Translations under genes and position numbers: made by a program
Shown: piece by piece, positions 7,536 through 13,263 of the stretch
Layout: every line of letters starts with the position of its first letter
Position numbering within the stretch: the first letter of the stretch is position 1
Notes under the pieces: model-generated
Told to the model about the DNA's origin: nothing
The model's input: only the letters and a program-made list of their open reading frames with translations
The model's database searches: none
Assembly: GCA_002399435.1 (NCBI GenBank)
Contig: DHDO01000111.1
Coordinates: forward strand, 18,447 to 31,709
Origin: Firmicutes bacterium UBA4874
Lineage (GTDB): Bacteria; Bacillota; Clostridia; Caldicoprobacterales; DTU083
Direction of reading: 5' to 3'
DNA length: 13,263 nt

Positions 7536-7544
7536 ATTATACCA
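7536..7544 (-). promoter_or_regulatory. Extended -10 promoter of yfhO
   Basis: The minus strand reads TGGTATAAT: a perfect -10 hexamer (7536-7541) with an upstream TGn element. No good -35 box lies 16-18 bases upstream, which is typical for extended -10 promoters. It lies about 30 bases before the yfhO start. The 142 bases between yfhO and the response regulator hold nothing else I can support firmly. Confidence 0.65.
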
Positions 7545-7646
7545 CGTGAAGACAAATCAGGTACTATACTGAGTAAAACTTAATAGTTCATTTCATGACA
7601 TCCAAAAAATTCAGAACCTGGTCTGTGAGTGAAAGGACCGATCGTC

Positions 7647-8375
7647 CTATCCGTTCCGGTATTGATTCCGGAAATCCGTCGGCGTCTGCCCTTTCACCTT
7701 TTTGAACACGCGGTGAAAGTATTGATTGTCCTGGTATCCAACCCGGCTGGAGATGTTGCCGATCGGTTCATCCGACTTTCGCAGCAGATAACAGGCCGCC
7801 TCGATTCGGACCCCTGTCAGATACTGTGTCAGGGTCTCGCCGGTTTCCTTTCGGAAAAGACCGGATAAGTAATTGGGATGAACGGAAACATGCGCTGCGA
7901 TGTCTTTCACTGTGATATCCCTGTCATAGTTGGCGGTAATATATTCCCTGGCCCGGGAAATAATGTCCCTCCCGGAAATCTGCTGCTGCCCGGCCTCCGA
8001 AGAAGGATCCCCCTGCAGGACTTTCTGCAGGATGGAGACCAGGTCATAGTCGGTGATCGGCTTCAGGATATACCCTTCCGCACCCAGATTGATAGCCTTT
8101 TGGGCATATCGGAATTCCGAGTACCCGCTTATGATAACAAACCGGGTGCCAAACTGATTCCGGTTGTCCCATTCCATGAGCTCCAGGCCGCTTAGCCTGG
8201 GCATAATGATATCGGTTATCGCAATGCGCGGTCTCTTTTCCTCTATCAGCTTTTTCGCCTCCAGGCCATCGCCGGCTTCGTATATATTGTCAAAAGAAAG
8301 ACCGCCTTTCTTCAGTTTGGCGATGATTCCTTTCCGAATCCATTTTTCATCATCTGCAATCAGCAGATCCGGCAT
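7647..8375 (-). CDS. AraC-type response regulator (YesN-like, short)
   Basis: This 242-residue DNA-binding response regulator has an N-terminal receiver domain followed directly by an AraC helix-turn-helix domain. In the receiver I see the acidic pair D8-D9, phosphoacceptor D55 (ITDIIMPRLSG), S83 and K105 (ILKP). The C-terminal region, from about residue 146, has both AraC helix-turn-helix units: ITVKDIAAHVSVHPNYLSGLF, and IGNISSRVGYQDNQYFHRVFKK with the family ending TPTDFR. I start it at 8375 (MPDLLIADDE) rather than 14 codons upstream, because GAAGGAGG lies seven bases before that ATG and it begins where the receiver fold begins. It follows the kinase by 17 bases in one transcript. It is much shorter than the usual YesN proteins of about 500 residues, lacking their middle region. 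Its likely target is the neighbouring sugar importer. Confidence 0.93.
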   Translation of the reverse strand: MPDLLIADDEKWIRKGIIAKLKKGGLSFDNIYEAGDGLEAKKLIEEKRPRIAITDIIMPRLSGLELMEWDNRNQFGTRFVIISGYSEFRYAQKAINLGAEGYILKPITDYDLVSILQKVLQGDPSSEAGQQQISGRDIISRAREYITANYDRDITVKDIAAHVSVHPNYLSGLFRKETGETLTQYLTGVRIEAACYLLRKSDEPIGNISSRVGYQDNQYFHRVFKKVKGQTPTDFRNQYRNG

Positions 8376-8392
8376 TTTCCTGCCTCCTTCGT

Positions 8393-10162
8393 CTATTCTG
8401 CCGGGAGACGGATCCATACTTCCGTCCCCTTCCCTTCCTGACTTTCCAGCTGTATTCCGTAAGCCTCTCCGCAGCAGAGCTGAATCCGCTTATTGATGTT
8501 GTAAAGTCCGATTCCCGTACCCGTCCTGGCAGAGGCGATCCCTGTCTCCTGGTTATGGATGAAACGATTGATGCCGTCGAGCCTTTCCTTCGCAATCCCC
8601 TGCCCGTTGTCCTGAACCAGGATACACAAATAGGAATCCTTCCGTTCCGCATGGATGACAACGCAGCCGTCTGTTTTGTCCCGAAAGCCGTGCCGGAACG
8701 CATTTTCCACCAGAGGCTGAAGAATAAAACGCGGGACCCTGCATTCAAGAAGATCCTGCGAAACTTCTATTTTCACTTTTATTTTATCCTCAAACCGGAC
8801 TTTTTCAATCGAAGTATAATTCTGTATGTGCTCGATTTCCTCCCGCAGGGTGGCAAAGTCCGAATCTGAACCGGACATGTTATAACGGAACATCTGGCCC
8901 AGGTTCTGGCTTATCTTTCCGATATCGTCGCAGCCATATACCGAGGCCATGGAATTGATCAACTCCAGGGTATTGTAAAGAAAGTGAGGATTGATCTGAA
9001 AGCGGAGTGCCCTGAGCTCTGCTTCCTTTCTCTCTATATTCTGCACATAGTTCTCATTAATCAATTTGTGGAGCCGGACGATCATATTGTTGAAATCATG
9101 GTCGATCTCCGCAATCTCATCCCTGCCCGTTACAACAGGCTGTGTTGCAAAAGCCCCGGATTTAACCTTTTCCATCTTATCCGTCAGAACCTTCAGCCTC
9201 GCGGACATGGATGCGGAGAAAAGAATACAGATCATGAAAAGGATAATATAGAGGGTCAGACTCATGATAAAAATGGACATGGTGGCTTCCCTCACCTGTT
9301 GACGGATGGCGCCGTAATCAAACAGCAAAAGGACAGACCAGCCGTATCTCGCTATTTTTTGATTCAGGATCCGATATTCCCTTCCATCAATCTCCACATG
9401 ATTTTCCCCATGGGACCATGCATTTTCTATCATTTCCTTTTTGTTCTTCCAGTCATACAAATCCCCTGTCCCATATAACGGATCCCTGTTTTGATCCACT
9501 ATGGCGAGATTCACATTCTCACTGACCGCCGGAATATTGGTCAGTGCAAAAAAATTGGAAACAAAAGTGTCCAGCCGGGCCAACCCAAGGATATTGTCCG
9601 GTGCATATCGGTCCGTGTCCCTTATCACCGCATAAAAGGAAATCACTTTTCGGTCTGCCCAGTCCCGGCGAACATAAAAATTGGTCTTATTGCCCGTATC
9701 CAGCATCGATTGAATCCAGGAGCGATCATCCAGCCGATCCACATTCCCGATATGGCTGTGATACAGAACCGCTCGATTGCCGAGAGGATACAGGGTAAGT
9801 TCGTTTAATCCGGCAACAAACTTATCGGACAGGTACTTGTTGACATCTTCCAGCAAGGTCACTCTGGCTTCCCGCACCTCATCCGGATTCTTCACCTGCT
9901 GCAGGAACGTCAGAAAATCCTGCACCAGATTATTGGAGGATATTTCTCCCATAATGTTGTCATAGAGTGCCAGCTTATATTCCACATTACTCACGTACTG
10001 CTGTATTAAGTGCTGATAGGATGCAACGACTTCATCCTCCACTGTTTGCCTTATTTTATTGTAAAAGACCGTGTTGATGATAATCATTGGAATAAATGAG
10101 ATTACTGTCGTAAAAATAAATATTTTATAGGCTATTTTAAATCCATATTTTCGTTTTTTCAT
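8393..10162 (-). CDS. YesM-type sensor histidine kinase
   Basis: This 589-residue membrane kinase phosphorylates the response regulator encoded directly downstream. Membrane segments at about residues 11-31 and 294-316 enclose an extracellular Cache-like sensor region. A HAMP linker (about 317-370) follows. The His_kinase (PF06580) block has FQINPHFLYNTLE with the phospho-acceptor H393. The ATPase domain shows the N box LVENAFRHG (484-492), the G1 box DNGQGI (518-523) and the G2 box GTGIGLYNI (548-556). Order and length are standard for the family. The start at 10162 has a GGGG element about ten bases upstream and begins with a basic MKKRK tail. A strong promoter lies 100 bases upstream, after the terminator of the importer genes. 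The extracellular sensor probably detects a sugar or its binding protein; the ligand is unknown. Confidence 0.95.
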   Translation of the reverse strand: MKKRKYGFKIAYKIFIFTTVISFIPMIIINTVFYNKIRQTVEDEVVASYQHLIQQYVSNVEYKLALYDNIMGEISSNNLVQDFLTFLQQVKNPDEVREARVTLLEDVNKYLSDKFVAGLNELTLYPLGNRAVLYHSHIGNVDRLDDRSWIQSMLDTGNKTNFYVRRDWADRKVISFYAVIRDTDRYAPDNILGLARLDTFVSNFFALTNIPAVSENVNLAIVDQNRDPLYGTGDLYDWKNKKEMIENAWSHGENHVEIDGREYRILNQKIARYGWSVLLLFDYGAIRQQVREATMSIFIMSLTLYIILFMICILFSASMSARLKVLTDKMEKVKSGAFATQPVVTGRDEIAEIDHDFNNMIVRLHKLINENYVQNIERKEAELRALRFQINPHFLYNTLELINSMASVYGCDDIGKISQNLGQMFRYNMSGSDSDFATLREEIEHIQNYTSIEKVRFEDKIKVKIEVSQDLLECRVPRFILQPLVENAFRHGFRDKTDGCVVIHAERKDSYLCILVQDNGQGIAKERLDGINRFIHNQETGIASARTGTGIGLYNINKRIQLCCGEAYGIQLESQEGKGTEVWIRLPAE

Positions 10163-10263
10163 AATGGTTCATCCCCGCTTCTCCATTGAAGTTCCAATAG
10201 CCTCTCAGGAATATCCGCCTTTTCCGCCTGTCCGTTCCCAGCACTTTACTGCTTTACAATTCC

Positions 10264-10292
10264 ATTATAGTATGCAGGCCGGTTCAATTCAA
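10264..10292 (-). promoter_or_regulatory. Sigma-A promoter of the kinase-regulator pair
   Basis: The minus strand has -35 TTGAAT (10287-10292), exactly 17 bases, then a consensus -10 TATAAT (10264-10269). The leader to the kinase start is about 95 bases, with no riboswitch or clear operator that I recognise. Confidence 0.85.
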
Positions 10293-10305
10293 TAGGATGA
10301 TATTG

Positions 10306-10353
10306 GTAAAAAAACCAAAAAGAAAGGGAAGGCATGAACTAACCATACCTTCC
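10306..10353 (-). terminator. Intrinsic terminator after the solute-binding protein gene
   Basis: On the minus strand a ten-pair stem (10344-10353 with 10327-10336, one U-G pair) and a seven-base loop are followed by a T-rich tail (10306-10326) including a run of seven T. It begins about 23 bases after the stop of the binding protein gene and separates the importer transcript from the kinase promoter. Confidence 0.92.
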
Positions 10354-10375
10354 GATGCTTTCTCAGGTCAGAATA

Positions 10376-12040
10376 TCAATACCGGACGTCTTTCACCTTC
10401 GGAATTTCCTTCTGCATATACTCTATAAATTTATCCAGGCCTGCATCCTTCAGCTTTTTCCGGTAATCGTTCAATATTTTCAGTGCGCCTTCATCCGTGT
10501 CCTCAAAGGTCGCTCTCATAAACTCCTTGCCATAATCCAGCGCTGCAGTATTGCTTTCATATTCCTGCCGGTCCGGATAATCCCTGGCGATAAAGTTGGC
10601 ATTGGTGCCATCGTAAAACTCCAAAGGAGTCACTTCCTTTGCCTTCTCATAATCGGGATCCTCTTTTTCAGGCCACCAGCCCTTTCTGGGATCGGCTCCG
10701 ACAAAGTTGTCGCCAAATACCAGGCCTTCGTTCACGTAGGCTGTCATGTCATTTTCTTTCTTGTCCTGCCACTCGTCCGTACGCTGGGGCTTGTCGTCCA
10801 CCATGTTGTAATGAACGCCTTCGATTCCGAAGGTTACCAGCTTCAGGCCTTCATCGCTGTTGATATAATCAATGAACTCCAATGCCTTTTCCGGATTCTT
10901 GCATTTGCTGCTCAGAAAGATCGCGGGAGAACCTGTCCGGCCTCTGGATACCTTGGCTGTCACCTGCTTGCCGTCCGCATCCAGGAACGGACCCACTGGA
11001 ACATATTTCATTTCCGGATTGGTCTTATACAAAGTCTGCCTCATGAAATCCCTCAGGTTGGGATAATGGCCGTTCAGTACCGCCACTCTGCCGGTGGCGA
11101 TCTTTTCCTTCGCTACCGTGTCCGTCTGGGTATAGGCTTCCGGATCAAACAATCCTTCTGAAACCAGCTTTCTCATGAACAAAACCTTTTTATCCTCCAT
11201 GGGGTCAAAGATCCAGTGGGTAATTTTTCCGTCCAGATTTCTCCAGTCTGAAACGGTATCCCTGCTGAAGGATCTCATAAAATCGCTGTAGTTCCAGCCA
11301 TTTCCCCATGTGCCGGCTGTGATCACGGGTTTGCCGTTGATATCCTTGAACCCACCGCTTTTAATCTGTTTCATCAATTCGTACAGCTTTTCCGAGCTGT
11401 CAATGCTCTCCGGCTCTACACTCAGGTCCTTCAGAATATCCTGCCGCACCCAAACGTTATAGGCCCATTGGGTCACATCGGCATCGGTTCTGGGAGTCTG
11501 CTGGGGAATAATATAATGCTTGCCGTTATAATCCGGATGTTCCAGATCATATTTCTTGTAGGATTCGGAAACGCCTTCCGTCATCATTCTCTTTACGTTG
11601 GGATATTTGTCCATATAGGGATCCAGCTCCAGAACCAATCCCTCGGTGGCAGCCTTTCGGATGAAATCTCCCGAACTGCCCGGATTGGTGTCCCAATAAG
11701 GAGCGTTTACGATGTCGGGAACTTCACCGGATCCGAAAATCGTACTCAGCTTTTCCCCTTCGTCCGTGGTAATGGTCTGCACATTGAGGGTCACTCCGGT
11801 CTTTTTGGCCAGTTCCTTTGAAATCGGATTGTTTTTCATATCCTCCGGAAATTGGGAGGATGCGCCATTCCAGCACATCAGGAAATCCAGCGTGACCTGT
11901 TCCTTTCCGCCTTTTGCCGTTTTGGATCCTCCGCCATTGGATGTTTTCCCGTTTTCCTTGCTGCCGCAGCCGGTAAAAGCTGTCAGTGCAAAAAGACAGG
12001 CCAGACAAAGGACCAAAAACCGTTTTCGCCGTGAATTCAT
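10376..12040 (-). CDS. Solute-binding lipoprotein of a sugar ABC importer (LplA-like)
   Basis: This 554-residue protein is an extracellular solute-binding protein of the LplA/YtcQ type, capturing a saccharide and delivering it to the membrane permeases. The N-terminus MNSRRKRFLVLCLACLF is a basic-hydrophobic lipoprotein signal ending in FTGC, so C25 should be lipidated after cleavage. A Gly/Ser/Lys-rich linker (GSKENGKTSNGGGSK) follows. I start at 12040 rather than 11 codons upstream, because AAAGGGG lies nine bases before this ATG and the upstream ATG lacks a good site. The body contains family-like segments such as SPAIFLSSKCKNPEKALEFIDYI. The -3 lipobox residue is F rather than the common L, which is tolerated. 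It is the last gene of the importer unit, with 73 bases after the second permease and a terminator downstream. Confidence 0.93.
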   Translation of the reverse strand: MNSRRKRFLVLCLACLFALTAFTGCGSKENGKTSNGGGSKTAKGGKEQVTLDFLMCWNGASSQFPEDMKNNPISKELAKKTGVTLNVQTITTDEGEKLSTIFGSGEVPDIVNAPYWDTNPGSSGDFIRKAATEGLVLELDPYMDKYPNVKRMMTEGVSESYKKYDLEHPDYNGKHYIIPQQTPRTDADVTQWAYNVWVRQDILKDLSVEPESIDSSEKLYELMKQIKSGGFKDINGKPVITAGTWGNGWNYSDFMRSFSRDTVSDWRNLDGKITHWIFDPMEDKKVLFMRKLVSEGLFDPEAYTQTDTVAKEKIATGRVAVLNGHYPNLRDFMRQTLYKTNPEMKYVPVGPFLDADGKQVTAKVSRGRTGSPAIFLSSKCKNPEKALEFIDYINSDEGLKLVTFGIEGVHYNMVDDKPQRTDEWQDKKENDMTAYVNEGLVFGDNFVGADPRKGWWPEKEDPDYEKAKEVTPLEFYDGTNANFIARDYPDRQEYESNTAALDYGKEFMRATFEDTDEGALKILNDYRKKLKDAGLDKFIEYMQKEIPKVKDVRY

Positions 12041-12113
12041 GATTGAAATCCCCTTTCTTTTTTTGATATTCATTGGATAGCATTGCCTGTGATGACGATT
12101 TCACCTGCCGTGT

Positions 12114-13028
12114 TCACTCCTTGATGGATCCGATCATAACTCCTTTCACAAAATATTTTTGTAAAAAGGGATAGATGCATAATATGGGAACTGTAAGAAT
12201 AATCAGGAATGTCATTCTCAGGGCTTCCGGAGTCACATTACTGTTCTGGCGAATGGACTCATTTATATTTTCAAACCCATTTGCTCCTGCTGAACTCTCA
12301 AAACTTGCTTCACTCAGAAGCTTGTTCAGCAGGGTCGCCGCAGAAACCAGTTCGGCTTTGTTGATAAAATACTCACCGGTAAACCAGTCATTCCAGCTTC
12401 CCACTCCGACAAACAGGGAAATGGTGGCCAGAACCGGCATGGACAGCGGCAGAATGATCCGGAAAAATGTCTGCAGTTCACTGCATCCGTCAATCTCTGC
12501 CGCTTCGGATAAACTGTCGGGTATGCCGTCAAAATAGGTTTTCATGACAATTGCATTATAGAAATTGTACAAACCCGGCAGCACATAAATCCAGAAGTTG
12601 TTGAGAAGATTCATTTTCCGGTATATCACATATTTGGGGATCAGTCCGGCGTCGAACAGCATGGTAAAATAGAAGAACATCACAAAGTATTTCCGCCCGG
12701 GCATCCCTTTCTTGGACAGGGCATATGCCAGCATAGCCGTCAAAAATACGGACAGGACCACGGAAAGGACTGTCCGTGCAATCGATATCTGGAAAGCACT
12801 GGATATGTTGGGGTTCTGAAACGCCTTATAGTAATTGTCCAGAGTGAATTTCCTCGGCCAGAAGTAAATCCCCCCTTTCAATGCATCATTCCCGTCGTTA
12901 AAGGACAGCACCAAAGCATAAATAAAGGGATATAACGTGGTGAAGCCCAGAATCGACAGCAGCAGATAATTGATCCCGTCGAAAATCCGATCGCCTATTG
13001 TTCGTCTGTAACCAGCTGCTTTTTCCAT
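12114..13028 (-). CDS. Sugar ABC importer permease (LplC/YtcP-like)
   Basis: This 304-residue inner membrane permease is of the binding-protein-dependent carbohydrate importer type and forms the channel with the upstream permease. About six hydrophobic segments are visible. The cytoplasmic EAA loop, which docks the ATPase, is clear: SLSEAAEIDGCSELQTFFRI (EAA at 175-177, G181) followed by ILPLSMP. The C-terminus YPFLQKYFVKGVMIGSIKE is typical of this subfamily. The start has GGAGG upstream and lies 13 bases after the stop of the first permease, so they are cotranscribed. No ATPase is encoded here; importers of this class usually share a genome-encoded MsmX/MsmK-type ATPase. Confidence 0.95.
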   Translation of the reverse strand: MEKAAGYRRTIGDRIFDGINYLLLSILGFTTLYPFIYALVLSFNDGNDALKGGIYFWPRKFTLDNYYKAFQNPNISSAFQISIARTVLSVVLSVFLTAMLAYALSKKGMPGRKYFVMFFYFTMLFDAGLIPKYVIYRKMNLLNNFWIYVLPGLYNFYNAIVMKTYFDGIPDSLSEAAEIDGCSELQTFFRIILPLSMPVLATISLFVGVGSWNDWFTGEYFINKAELVSAATLLNKLLSEASFESSAGANGFENINESIRQNSNVTPEALRMTFLIILTVPILCIYPFLQKYFVKGVMIGSIKE

Positions 13029-13041
13029 GCCTTCCCCTCCT

Positions 13042-13263
13042 TCACCATAATGACACTTCTGTCGTTTTCCTGGAAATATAGTTTGTCACAACCACCAGGA
13101 TCAATGAAATAACGCTGGAGAAGAGCCCGATCGCCGTGGCGTACCCAAATTGATTCATTTTCAGACCTCTCTGCAGAACATAGGTGTCCAGCACCTCGGC
13201 GACATCCATTACAGGAGGCGTCTGCATCAACAGGATCTGTTCGTATCCTGCATTCAATATCCC
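13042..13263 (-). CDS. First permease of the sugar ABC importer, 3' end only (LplB-like)
   Basis: Only the last 73 residues are present; the gene continues past the right edge. The fragment begins GILNAGYEQILLMQTPPV and contains DTYVLQRGL, both typical of the C-terminal part of LplB-type permeases. One hydrophobic segment (ATAIGLFSSVISLILVVV) follows, and it ends in ISRKTTEVSLW. The internal TTG at 13257 is not the true start, because the reading frame is open to the window edge. It pairs with the permease encoded 13 bases downstream. Confidence 0.9.
   Translation of the reverse strand, partial: GILNAGYEQILLMQTPPVMDVAEVLDTYVLQRGLKMNQFGYATAIGLFSSVISLILVVVTNYISRKTTEVSLW

Noticed and set aside
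7601..7648. Possible terminator after the response regulator
   Set aside because: Two weak hairpins (five pairs overlapping the stop, and four pairs before a run of T) are too short for a confident terminator.
8376..8417. Upstream start for the response regulator (adding 14 residues)
   Set aside because: The extra residues precede the receiver fold, overlap the kinase gene end, and the strong GAAGGAGG site fits the internal ATG.
12041..12073. Upstream start for the solute-binding lipoprotein (adding 11 residues)
   Set aside because: The AAAGGGG site is correctly spaced for the internal ATG, which begins a standard lipoprotein signal peptide.

Overview
The window looks like chromosome of a Gram-positive Clostridia member, most likely Lachnospiraceae-like (inference). 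The support is a T-box leader, strong Shine-Dalgarno sites, sigma-A promoters, an LplABC-type sugar importer with a YesM/YesN-type sensor pair, a YfhO membrane protein and a Pit/DUF47 phosphate pair. All eight genes I can support lie on the minus strand, so transcription runs from high to low coordinates. I see no plus-strand gene, tRNA, rRNA, IS element or CRISPR array.

In transcription order, the right end (13263-10376) is a carbohydrate ABC importer: the C-terminal end of a first permease cut by the window edge, a second permease and a solute-binding lipoprotein. No ATPase gene is visible. A clear terminator (10306-10353) closes this unit. A near-consensus promoter (10264-10292) then starts a sensor kinase and a short AraC-type response regulator, which probably control the importer in response to an extracellular sugar or its binding protein. 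Next comes yfhO (4733-7504), with its own extended -10 promoter and visibly more A+T-rich than its neighbours.

The centre (4732-3990) is the most unusual part. It is a gene-free stretch of about 740 bases that forms the leader of a methionyl-tRNA synthetase-like gene. In transcription order it holds a promoter, a GAAA-capped hairpin, five tandem 16-bp repeats, a T-box riboswitch with mutually exclusive antiterminator and terminator, and a second short tandem repeat next to the ribosome binding site. The synthetase is divergent (KASSS in place of KMSKS, altered methionine-pocket segments). The T-box seems to read a tRNA with discriminator G73 and a codon other than AUG, possibly serine, which does not match a methionine enzyme.

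The left end (1976-1) holds two strong hairpins sharing a flanking motif, then a promoter driving a Pit-type phosphate permease followed by its DUF47/PhoU-like partner.
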